A stretch of DNA of 5,256 nt, from positions 1-5,256 of the forward strand of contig CALLZA010000288.1 of NCBI GenBank assembly GCA_937858165.1, in the 5' to 3' direction. Every line of letters begins with the position of its first letter. The first letter of the stretch is position 1. Source of the stretch: an uncultured Ardenticatenia bacterium. GTDB lineage: Bacteria > Chloroflexota > Anaerolineae > Promineifilales > Promineifilaceae. Shown piece by piece: positions 1 through 5,256 of this stretch. The notes beneath the pieces are model-generated. The model had not been told where the DNA came from. It made no database searches and worked only from the letters and a program-made list of their open reading frames with translations. The translations under genes and the position numbers were made by a program.

Positions 1-131
1 TGATCAGCTATATGCATAGTATTAGAATCATGGTCGGCTAGTTGTCGACACTAATGAGTTTTCATATGGTCATGATTTATAAATCAGAGAGATATATATC
101 TTAGCAGTCTATTTGTCTTTTTTTTTTTTTT
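1..131. other. Non-genomic sequence: post-adapter base-call noise and poly-T
   Basis: Positions 1-117 are AT-rich, in sharp contrast to the GC-rich remainder, and carry no recognisable gene. Positions 118-131 are 14 consecutive T directly outside the P7 end of the adapter at 132. Read on the minus strand the order is insert, complete adapter, poly-A, then random-looking bases. This is the known pattern of an Illumina read that runs past the end of a short library molecule. I infer that none of this stretch belongs to the organism. A true AT-rich genomic island would not be expected to abut a complete adapter. Confidence 0.88.
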
Positions 132-197
132 CAAGCAGAAGACGGCATACGAGATCTAGTACGGTCTCGTGGGCTCGGAGATGTGTATAAGAGACAG
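132..197 (+). other. Illumina Nextera i7 adapter (P7 + index + Read 2 transposase end)
   Basis: Positions 132-155 match the P7 flow-cell sequence. Positions 156-163 (CTAGTACG) match the Nextera i7 index known as N702, written in adapter orientation. Positions 164-197 match the Nextera Read 2 end, finishing in the 19-base Tn5 mosaic end (AGATGTGTATAAGAGACAG) at 179-197. All three modules are intact, adjacent and in library order, so this is untrimmed adapter and not a natural mobile element. The first genomic base is 198. Translation across the adapter gives the well-known contaminant peptides VSYTHLRAHET (minus strand) and MGSEMCIRDS (plus strand). Confidence 0.98.
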
Positions 198-1029
198 CCA
201 TGATGACCTCCGACGAACGGCCGCCGGTGATCGCCTGGTTGAGCGAATTGACGTTGCCGACGCCCATGATCGTCAGCCAATCCTTGTAGGTCTGGAACAC
301 CTGGGCCAGCCGCGGTTCGTCCTCAAACGGTTGAAGGACACCAGGCCAGGTGCGGCGCGGAAATTGCAGGATGAAGCCCTCGTTATAGTGGCGCAAATCA
401 AACAGGTCGAGGTACCCGGTCCGCGGCACCATGAAGCCGTGGAAGTAGTCGCGCACGCCGTTCAGTTCGTAGAGCGTCAGGTAGTCCTTGCGGCGGCGGG
501 CAAAGAGGTCGGCCTTCTCCAGGTCGCCCTGCTCCTGGAAAAAGGCGCGGGCCTCATCGAGGGGGACACGGATGTTGTCGATGGGCAGATCGGCATCGAC
601 TAACTGGCGCATCCGCAGGCGCAACTTGGCCAACTCTTCGTCGGTCAGCCGCTGGCCATCGCCACGCTCGCAGTAGTAGCCGCCGAAGGGCATGGAGTGG
701 TGGATGGTGACGACCTGCCCCGGCAGCACTTCGGCCGCGGCAGCGATCATCAGAAAGCTCAGCGAACGCCGATAGATGCGCGCGCCGTCATTGTCCGATG
801 TCGTCACCGGCACGAGATCGGCGTCCTCCATCAGCGGAAAGCACAGTTCGCGCAAGCGGCCGTTCATCAGGGCGGCAACGACGCGCTGCTCCGGCGGGTA
901 GGCCGCGGCCTGGATGAACGCCTCCAACGTCGCGCCGCGCGGCCCTTCCAGCACGCGGCCGTCGGGCAGCCGCGCCTGAACGGTGGCGCGGCGTTCAGTG
1001 AGGTAGACGGGCGTAAGTAGTGGTGTCAT
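198..1029 (-). CDS. Nucleoside (uridine) kinase family protein, N-terminal TGS/tRNA-SAD part only (3' end missing)
   Basis: About 277 genuine residues from ATG at 1029, cut at the adapter junction at 198. Residues about 15-78 look like a TGS domain (RLPDGRVLEGPRG, then VAALMNGRL). Residues about 84-270 resemble the second additional domain of threonyl-tRNA synthetase, with a degenerate metal/editing signature HHSMPFGGYYCE (110-121), a charged DLEKADLFARRRKDY segment and a closing NVNSLNQAITGGRSSEVIM segment. This order is known from roughly 550-residue bacterial nucleoside kinases, in which a P-loop uridine kinase/phosphoribulokinase domain follows. That ATP-binding half is absent here, so kinase activity is inferred from family architecture and not seen. 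It lies 64 bases after the transglycosylase gene on the same strand. No convincing Shine-Dalgarno precedes the ATG. The alternative, ThrRS itself, is disfavoured because the domain closes in the kinase-family manner and no class II synthetase motif is seen. Residues encoded beyond 198 are adapter-derived and must not be counted. Confidence 0.85.
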
Positions 1030-1093
1030 AGTACACGTGAATCAAACCGGCACATTGGGGCAAGCGTAACACGACCGGGGCGTCGGCGCGAAT

Positions 1094-2089
1094 CTAGCGC
1101 TCGACGGCCGGGCAGTCAGACGGGCCATACCAGCGCGTCGTCACCTGCCCGCGCAGGCGCGTCAGGCCGGCCAGGCAGGCCAGCAGCACGCGCGGATTGC
1201 CGGCGGCGCCCCCGGCACTCTTCTCGCCCAACCTGGCCCGCAGCGGCGCTTCCAGTGTGTCGGGCCCGGCGCTGCCCGGGTCGACAGCGACCAGTTCCGA
1301 CAGCCCGACCGGCACGACGTAGCCACGGACGTAGTAGACGTGGCCGGCTCCGTCCACAAAGGCATAGACCGTGTGGCGGACAAACGCCGCGCGGCTGGCG
1401 ACGACAGCCTGAGGGGCCAGTGGTGTCTGGCCCAGCACCAGCAGCGACTCATCCGGAACGTTGCCGGCGCGAATGTCAACCGCCACCGTCCAGCGCGCCG
1501 CCCAGTCAGGCGACAAGCCGGCGCGCACCAGCAGCGCCCGCGCGTAGCTGTCGAGAACAGCCGCGGCATACTCGCGCGGCAGACGGCCGTTGACGTGCTG
1601 CCAGCCGCCGTTATAGGCCGCCAGCGCGGTGAACAGATCACCCCCTGATTGCTGCACGACGTAGGCCAGGATGGTGATCCCCCAGCGCAGGTTGGCCGAG
1701 GGCAGCAGTAGCGCCTCCGACGACGGCCGCCACGCCGACCCGACCGACATCAAGTCCATCAACCCGACCGCGCCCAGGTAAGCCATCGGCCGGTTGCCGT
1801 GTGACTCCTGCTGGATCACGGCAGCGATGAAGTCGGGGTGGAAGCCATACGCCTCAGACAGGGTGCCGATGAGGTTCGCCCGGCGCTGGATGCCCGGCTC
1901 CCAAAAGGGGGACAGCACTGGGCTTACGTCGCCATCTTCGGTGCGCGCCGCCGGCGCGGCCGAGGCAGGCGCAGACAGAGCCACAAGGGCCACCAGCAGC
2001 CCGCCCAACAGGTGCAGCCGTAAGGTTGCCCGCCACACGGGAGGCCACGTTCCGCGCTTGACAACGCCGGCCGATGCCATTTTGGTCAT
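1094..2089 (-). CDS. Secreted lytic transglycosylase-like protein (SLT domain)
   Basis: 331 residues from ATG at 2089. A basic N-terminus and hydrophobic stretch (about 23-40) followed by PASAAPA indicate a Sec signal peptide, probably cleaved near residue 44 or 45, so the product is exported. Residues about 72-165 form an SLT/goose-lysozyme-type domain: VIQQESHGN with candidate catalytic Glu95, AVGLMDLMS (107-115), a LRWGITILAYVV helix and LAAYNGGW (157-163). Such enzymes cleave the MurNAc-GlcNAc bond of peptidoglycan without hydrolysis. The usual GLMQ(I/L)MP motif reads GLMDLMS here, with Gln replaced by Asp. The C-terminal 150 residues, including a YAFVDGAGHVYYVRGY segment, I do not recognise. 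The start was chosen because its ATG overlaps the preceding stop (TGATG), implying translational coupling. GTG at 2092 is in frame directly before it, and ATG at 2080 is also possible. An upstream extension to 2266 would overlap the neighbouring gene and is unlikely. Confidence 0.82.
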   Translation of the reverse strand: MTKMASAGVVKRGTWPPVWRATLRLHLLGGLLVALVALSAPASAAPAARTEDGDVSPVLSPFWEPGIQRRANLIGTLSEAYGFHPDFIAAVIQQESHGNRPMAYLGAVGLMDLMSVGSAWRPSSEALLLPSANLRWGITILAYVVQQSGGDLFTALAAYNGGWQHVNGRLPREYAAAVLDSYARALLVRAGLSPDWAARWTVAVDIRAGNVPDESLLVLGQTPLAPQAVVASRAAFVRHTVYAFVDGAGHVYYVRGYVVPVGLSELVAVDPGSAGPDTLEAPLRARLGEKSAGGAAGNPRVLLACLAGLTRLRGQVTTRWYGPSDCPAVER

Positions 2090-2616
2090 CACGGATAGAC
2101 AGACGTGGGCAGATCGAGCAACGCCGCTGCGTCGAAGCCGGGCGCAACCCGCCACCAGCCCAGCCGCGCCTCGCGCAACGGCCCACTCAAGCCGTCGGGA
2201 ATGTCGGTCGGCTCCGGCGCGATCACATCGAGCGCCGGCACAAGCCCCTCCGTCAGCCGCGACCACTGTTCCATCGGCAAATCCTTATTCACAGTGGCAT
2301 AGGCCACGACCGGGGCAAATAACTCCATATCGCGCAGGAAGTATTGGGCCGGCTGGCCGTCGGGGCTAAGACCAAACAGCTCGGCCCGCGGAAAACGCAG
2401 CCCGTGTTCACGTACCCATTCATACAACGCCAGCCCCTTGATCTCCTTGCCCCAGTCGTCCAGCAACACCGACGGGATTATTTGGGCGGCGATACCCTGG
2501 GTCGTCAGAGCGAAGGCCAGGTACGCAACCGGCGCGTCGCCCCCCTCAAGGTGCAGTGCCGCCCGCTCGCCGGCGACGATCAGGGTGGCTACAACGGGTT
2601 GCTTAATGAACTTCAT
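2089..2616 (-). CDS. Uncharacterised 175-residue protein
   Basis: ATG at 2616 is preceded by AGGAG with a seven-base spacer, which fixes the start; the open frame continues upstream but lacks comparable support. The protein begins MKFIKQPVVATLIV, has no clear signal peptide or convincing membrane span, and is a mix of hydrophobic and acidic stretches. Visible landmarks are LLDDWGKEIKGLALYEWV (51-68), YFLRDMELFAPVVAYATVNKD (92-112), a Pro/Asp-rich stretch (DVIAPEPTDIPDG, 130-142) and LGWWRVAPGFDAAALLDLP near the end. I recognise no catalytic motif and assign no function. It is the first gene of the minus-strand unit, and its TGA shares a base with the start of the transglycosylase gene. The tight coupling suggests the two are made together, but a role in cell-wall work is only a guess. 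Confidence 0.72.
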   Translation of the reverse strand: MKFIKQPVVATLIVAGERAALHLEGGDAPVAYLAFALTTQGIAAQIIPSVLLDDWGKEIKGLALYEWVREHGLRFPRAELFGLSPDGQPAQYFLRDMELFAPVVAYATVNKDLPMEQWSRLTEGLVPALDVIAPEPTDIPDGLSGPLREARLGWWRVAPGFDAAALLDLPTSVYP

Positions 2617-2623
2617 TGCGCTG

Positions 2624-2628
2624 CTCCT
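2624..2628 (-). promoter_or_regulatory. Shine-Dalgarno site for the 175-residue protein
   Basis: On the minus strand the sequence reads AGGAG, seven bases before ATG at 2616. It is the clearest ribosome-binding site on this strand and decides the start in favour of 2616 over the longer reading frame that runs upstream to about 2718. Confidence 0.7.
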
Positions 2629-2689
2629 GTCATGGCCCCGGGGCATACGACCGGTGCGGGTCGCCCATTCCCGGCAGGTGATATAGCGA

Positions 2690-2718
2690 AGTGTATCAGC
2701 CCGCCGGGCGAATTCCAA
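2690..2718 (-). promoter_or_regulatory. Putative sigma70-type promoter for the minus-strand unit
   Basis: On the minus strand a -35-like TTGGAA (2718-2713) is followed after 17 bases by TACACT (2695-2690), preceded by TG at the extended -10 position (TGATACACT). Each hexamer matches the consensus at four of six positions. Transcription would start near 2683, leaving a leader of about 65 bases before the ATG at 2616. Placement in the divergent intergenic gap supports it. The call rests on motif matching alone. Confidence 0.35.
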
Positions 2719-2726
2719 CGTTTCGC

Positions 2727-2755
2727 TTGCCGGTTGACAGAGCGGGGTCTATCAT
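2727..2755 (+). promoter_or_regulatory. Putative sigma70-type promoter for the plus-strand unit
   Basis: A -35-like TTGCCG (2727-2732, four of six consensus bases) is followed after 17 bases by TATCAT (2750-2755, five of six). Transcription would start near 2762, about 70 bases before the TPR gene. A perfect TTGACA occurs at 2734-2739 but sits only ten bases from TATCAT, and no good -10 lies 16-18 bases downstream of it, so TTGCCG is the better-spaced partner. The -35 of the opposing promoter lies only eight bases away. Confidence 0.35.
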
Positions 2756-2834
2756 TCGGCCATATCCCACAGCAACCGGGCATCGTCGCGGCCACTGTTC
2801 GCCCAACGATGCCACGTGACGCGCGAGGCCAATC

Positions 2835-3371
2835 ATGGATGACTCCCCCTACTCCGGCGACCCAGCCGACACCGACACGGCGCTCCTGGCAGCGATCCAG
2901 GAAGCGCGCCAACTGCGCCGCGAGGATGAGTTGGAACGCTCCCAGGCGCAACTGCTGGCGCTGATGGAGGAGTACCCCGATCATCCTCTCGTTCTGTTCG
3001 AGGTCGGCGGCGCATACGACGTCATGGGCGAGGTAGAGATGGCCATTCCTTACTATCGCCGGGCCATCGACGCCGGCCTCGAGGGCGCCGACCGCCAGGA
3101 GTGCCTCATCTGTCTCGGCAGCAGCCTGCGCCTCGCCGGCGAGCACGACGAAGCCGTAGAGACGCTGGAGCAGGCGGCCGATGAGTTCCCCGCCAATAAC
3201 AGCGGCCGCGTCTTCCTGGCCCTGGCCCACTACAGCAATGGTGACGCCGACCTGGCCGTCAGCACGCTGTTGAGTGTACTGCTGGAGACAACCCGCGACG
3301 AAGGCATCCTGGCCTACGCCGACGCCCTGGACTACTACAAAGACAACCTCGACGAAACGCTGGACGGCTGA
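2835..3371 (+). CDS. Tetratricopeptide-repeat protein (TPR_5-like)
   Basis: 178 residues with no signal peptide, so probably cytoplasmic. After an acidic N-terminus there is a run of helix pairs with TPR spacing: about residues 33-48 (ELERSQAQLLALMEEYP), 52-82 (LVLFEVGGAYDVMGEVEMAIPYYRRAIDAGL), 88-119 (QECLICLGSSLRLAGEHDEAVETLEQAADEFP) and 124-152 (GRVFLALAHYSNGDADLAVSTLLSVLLE), ending in a YADALDYYKDNLDE helix. The layout and length recall small bacterial proteins of the 'tetratrico peptide repeat' (TPR_5) family, which are thought to bind partner proteins; no enzymatic motif is visible. GAGG at 2825-2828, six bases before the ATG, is a fair ribosome-binding site. The stop is one base from the next start, so the gene is probably translated together with the dehydrogenase. 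The partner is unknown. Confidence 0.85.
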   Translation: MDDSPYSGDPADTDTALLAAIQEARQLRREDELERSQAQLLALMEEYPDHPLVLFEVGGAYDVMGEVEMAIPYYRRAIDAGLEGADRQECLICLGSSLRLAGEHDEAVETLEQAADEFPANNSGRVFLALAHYSNGDADLAVSTLLSVLLETTRDEGILAYADALDYYKDNLDETLDG

Positions 3372-3372
3372 C

Positions 3373-4431
3373 ATGAGAGCCTTGGGCTTTGAGCAACACG
3401 GCGGCGTGGAGCAGGTGCGCCTGCTCGACGTGCCCCGCCCGGCCATCGGCCCGCGCGACGTGCTGCTCTCCGTTCGCGCGGCGGCGCTCAACCGGCTCGA
3501 CCTGTGGGTGCTGGAGGGCTGGCCCAGCCTGCGGCTACAGTGGCCCCACATCATGGGCGCGGACGGCGCGGGCGTCGTCGCGGCCGTGGGCGAGGCGGTC
3601 AGCCGCTTCCGCGTCGGTGACCGCGTGGCCGTCAACCCCACCCGCTGCAACGACCCGACCGACCGCTTCGCGCGCCTCGGCCTCGACAACATGTGCGACG
3701 ACTTCGCCATCTTCGGCGAGCACATCGACGGCCTTTTTGCCGAGTTCGCCGCCGTGCCAGAGCGCAACCTGCTCCCCCTGCCCGACGCCGTGCCATTCGA
3801 GACGGCCGCCGCGGCGTCGCTGGTCTTTGTCACGGCCTGGCACTCGCTCATCACCCGCGGTCGGCTGCTACCGGGCGAGTCCATCCTCATCGTCGGCGCC
3901 GGCGGCGGGGTCAACACCGCGGCCATCCAGATCGCCCGGCTGGTTGGCGCGCGACCGATCCTCGTCGTCGGCTCCTCCGCGGCCAAGCTGGCCCAGGCGA
4001 CCGCCCTGGGGGCGGACGAGGTCATCAACCGCACCGAAGCAGAGTGGGGGCGCGAGGTGCACCGGCTGACGGCCCGGCGCGGCGTCGATGTCGTCGTCGA
4101 CAACGTCGGCGCGGCCACGTTCGCCCAGTCGCTGCGCGCCCTGCGGCGCGGCGGCCGGCTGCTGACCGTCGGCAACTCCAGCGGCCCGCGCTTCGAACTG
4201 GACAATCGCTACCTCTTCGGCAAACAACTGACCCTCATCGGCAGCACGATGGGCACCAGCGTCGATTACGAGACGGTCATGGGGCTGGTCTTCGCCGGGC
4301 GGCTGCGACCAGTCCTCGACACCGTCTACCCGCTGCGCGACGCTGTGACCGCCCTGGCGCGGCTGCGCGACGGCGACGTGATGGGCAAACTGGTACTGCG
4401 TATTCCGCATGAAAAAGACGAGAGCGGCTAG
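3373..4431 (+). CDS. MDR-superfamily zinc-binding dehydrogenase / quinone oxidoreductase
   Basis: 352 residues, the usual length of a medium-chain dehydrogenase/reductase. The N-terminal GroES-like fold (about 1-150) shows VRAAALNRLDLWVLEGWP, PHIMGADGAGVVAAVG (58-73) and FRVGDRVAVNP (79-89). The Rossmann domain (about 168-300) shows ILIVGAGGGVNTAAIQIA (171-188), and strand two ends in VVGSSAAK, whose serines favour NADP(H) over NAD. The C-terminus returns to the catalytic fold (MGKLVLRIP). The reaction is NAD(P)H-dependent oxidation/reduction of an alcohol, aldehyde, enone or quinone; the substrate is not readable. The usual active-site Cys is replaced by the NRLD motif. The structural-zinc lobe keeps only two of four cysteines (Cys92, Cys108), so it probably binds no structural zinc. 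ATG at 3373 lies one base after the TPR stop, and the reading frame upstream of it only shadows the TPR gene. Transcribed with the downstream carboxylase gene, by spacing. Confidence 0.87.
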   Translation: MRALGFEQHGGVEQVRLLDVPRPAIGPRDVLLSVRAAALNRLDLWVLEGWPSLRLQWPHIMGADGAGVVAAVGEAVSRFRVGDRVAVNPTRCNDPTDRFARLGLDNMCDDFAIFGEHIDGLFAEFAAVPERNLLPLPDAVPFETAAAASLVFVTAWHSLITRGRLLPGESILIVGAGGGVNTAAIQIARLVGARPILVVGSSAAKLAQATALGADEVINRTEAEWGREVHRLTARRGVDVVVDNVGAATFAQSLRALRRGGRLLTVGNSSGPRFELDNRYLFGKQLTLIGSTMGTSVDYETVMGLVFAGRLRPVLDTVYPLRDAVTALARLRDGDVMGKLVLRIPHEKDESG

Positions 4432-4444
4432 ACGGCCGCCGGGC

Positions 4445-4450
4445 AGGAAG
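4445..4450 (+). promoter_or_regulatory. Shine-Dalgarno site for the carboxyltransferase gene
   Basis: AGGAAG ends five bases before ATG at 4456, and its AGGA core lies seven bases away. GTG at 4450 is in frame (GTG GGC ATG) but overlaps this site, so the ATG is the better start. The 24-base gap after the dehydrogenase stop shows no terminator. Confidence 0.6.
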
Positions 4451-4455
4451 TGGGC

Positions 4456-5256
4456 ATGACCGAACTGACGAGCCACATCAACCCCAACAGCGCCGACTAC
4501 AAGACCAACTACGCCGCCAACAAGACGCTGGCCGAGCAGTTGGCCGAGCGCCAGACCCAGGCGGCCACGGGGCGGCCGCCGCGCGTCGTCGAGCTGCAAC
4601 GGCTGCGCGGCAAGCTGCTGGCCCACGAACGCATCGACGCCCTTCTCGACCCCGGCAGCCCGTTCCTGGAGCTGTCGCCGCTGGCCGCCTGGGAGATGTA
4701 CGACGGCGAAGCGCCCGGCGCGGGCATCGTCACTGGCATCGGTCGCGTGTCCGGCGTCGATTGCATGATTATTGCCAACGACCCGACCGTCAAGGGCGGC
4801 ACTTACTTCCCCGAGACGGTCAAGAAACATCTGCGCGCCCAGACCATCGCCGAGGAGAACCGGCTGACGACGATCTACCTCGTCGATTCGGGCGGCGCGT
4901 TCCTGCACCTGCAAGCCGACGTCTTTCCCGACCGGGACCACTTCGGCCGCATCTTCTACAACATCGCCCGCATGTCGGCCCAGGGCATCACCCAGATCGC
5001 CGCCGTGCTCGGCTCTTGCACCGCCGGCGGGGCCTACATTCCCGCCATGGCCGACGAGACGGTCATCGTGCGCGGCAACGGACCGATCTTCCTGGCCGGG
5101 CCCGCACTAGTGAAACCGGACACGGGCGAAGCGGCGCCGGCCCAACACCGGGGCGGCGAGGAAGTCCCCACCCGCCCCCGACGCGTGGCCGGCCATCCGG
5201 CCGTAGCGGACGACGGAGCGCCGGCGAAGGTAGGCGATAACGTCGGACATCTGCAC
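4456..5256 (+). CDS. Acyl-CoA carboxylase carboxyltransferase subunit, methylcrotonyl-CoA carboxylase beta-like (3' truncated)
   Basis: 267 residues are present of about 535 expected. The crotonase-like N-terminal carboxyltransferase half is clear: [22 protein letters not shown] (53-74), [14 protein letters not shown] (87-100), [11 protein letters not shown] (107-117), [22 protein letters not shown] (143-164), [13 protein letters not shown] and GSCTAGGAY (186-194), the oxyanion/acyl-CoA-binding loop. In such enzymes this subunit moves CO2 from carboxybiotin to an acyl-CoA, together with a biotin carboxylase/carrier subunit not in this window. DSGGA followed by F and the VFPDRDHFG segment resembles methylcrotonyl-CoA carboxylase (leucine breakdown); propionyl-CoA carboxylases usually have DSGGARIQEG. 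Geranyl-CoA or another acyl-CoA remains possible. A His stands where Pro is usual in the segment after DSGGA (FLHLQ). From residue 221 (base 5116) the sequence departs from the family while staying in frame, probably through base errors at the contig edge. Confidence 0.9.
   Translation, partial: MTELTSHINPNSADYKTNYAANKTLAEQLAERQTQAATGRPPRVVELQRLRGKLLAHERIDALLDPGSPFLELSPLAAWEMYDGEAPGAGIVTGIGRVSGVDCMIIANDPTVKGGTYFPETVKKHLRAQTIAEENRLTTIYLVDSGGAFLHLQADVFPDRDHFGRIFYNIARMSAQGITQIAAVLGSCTAGGAYIPAMADETVIVRGNGPIFLAGPALVKPDTGEAAPAQHRGGEEVPTRPRRVAGHPAVADDGAPAKVGDNVGHLH
5116..5256 (+). other. Error-rich contig end within the carboxyltransferase gene
   Basis: Up to Lys220 the protein matches the family almost residue by residue. 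Afterwards the expected pattern (TGE, GGA-VHTR, SGVADH, then an acidic DDEHAL helix, from family knowledge) survives only in part: TGE, GG, V-TR, VA-H, DD, AKV-DNVGHL. The conserved positions between carry changes such as HTR to PTR, SGVADH to RRVAGH and ADHL to AGHP. Register is kept throughout, so substitutions or mutually compensating small indels are needed, not one frameshift. The left end of the contig is also a poor read end, which makes sequencing error the simplest cause. A decayed or unusually divergent gene is the alternative. Confidence 0.55.

Noticed and set aside
179..197. Tn5 mosaic end as evidence of a natural transposon
   Set aside because: It is followed outward by index and P7 sequence in library order, so it comes from tagmentation library preparation and not from an element in the genome.
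169..603. A plus-strand open frame beginning MGSEMCIRDS
   Set aside because: Its start lies inside the Nextera adapter, and the rest is antisense to the nucleoside-kinase gene.
1030..1093. Possible promoter or terminator between the transglycosylase and kinase genes
   Set aside because: A TTTGAT -10-like box has no matching -35 at proper spacing. The only stem seen (CGAC/GTCG near 1071-1084) is short and has no adjacent T-run on the minus strand.
2090..2266. A 59-residue N-terminal extension of the transglycosylase gene
   Set aside because: It would overlap the upstream gene by almost 180 bases and place an Arg/Ala/Cys-rich segment before an otherwise proper signal peptide. The TGATG junction gives a better start.
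2635..2644. Perfect 10-base palindrome GCCCCGGGGC in the leader of the minus-strand unit, as a possible operator
   Set aside because: Perfect palindromes of this length are expected several times by chance in 5 kb of GC-rich sequence. The flanks do not extend the symmetry cleanly and no second copy was noticed.
2613..4205. A 530-codon minus-strand open frame, the longest in the window
   Set aside because: It lies antisense to the TPR and dehydrogenase genes, both of which show clear family motifs. Its translation is low-complexity Ser/Arg/Ala/Thr-rich, as expected for a stop-poor shadow frame in GC-rich DNA.
3868..4941. A 357-codon minus-strand open frame
   Set aside because: It is antisense to the dehydrogenase and carboxyltransferase genes and shows no family motifs. 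It reflects GC-rich codon structure, not a second gene.
198..5256. A defence, phage, CRISPR or other novel multi-gene system
   Set aside because: All recognised genes belong to housekeeping or metabolic families, and no repeats, nucleases, integrases or atypical composition were seen in the genomic part.

Overview
The window is a contig of GC-rich bacterial DNA (positions 198 to about 5115) with a non-biological left end and an error-rich right end. Gene content and composition suggest an environmental Chloroflexota, perhaps an Anaerolineae-type lineage. The pointers are a TGS/tRNA-SAD nucleoside kinase, a TPR_5-type protein, a zinc-site-poor MDR dehydrogenase and an MCC-type carboxyltransferase in a very GC-rich genome. 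This placement rests on family knowledge, because no rRNA or other taxonomic marker is present.

Left end (1-197): 132-197 is a complete Illumina Nextera i7 adapter, made of P7, an 8-base index and the Read 2 transposase end. Outside it lie a run of 14 T and 117 AT-rich bases that look like base calls made after the template ended. Genomic sequence starts at 198. ORFs crossing this junction have artefactual termini.

Minus-strand unit (2616 down to 198): an unrecognised 175-residue protein overlaps by one base (TGATG) a secreted lytic-transglycosylase-like protein. After 64 bases comes the N-terminal half of a nucleoside (uridine) kinase-family protein, cut off before its kinase domain.

Divergent intergenic region (2617-2834): it holds a plausible sigma70-type promoter in each direction, with the two -35 boxes only a few bases apart, and a good Shine-Dalgarno site for the minus-strand unit.

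Plus-strand unit (2835 to the right end): a TPR protein, then after one base an MDR-superfamily zinc-binding dehydrogenase / quinone oxidoreductase, then after 24 bases the N-terminal half of a biotin-dependent acyl-CoA carboxylase carboxyltransferase subunit, closest in motifs to methylcrotonyl-CoA carboxylase beta. The spacing suggests co-transcription. The carboxylase and dehydrogenase fit acyl-CoA or branched-chain amino-acid catabolism, but the dehydrogenase substrate cannot be read from the sequence. The last 141 bases stay in frame but lose many residues the family conserves, most simply explained by poor base quality at the contig edge.

I found no RNA genes, CRISPR arrays, transposons or phage genes, and no sign of a novel multi-gene system. 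The most consequential observations concern the integrity of the two contig ends.
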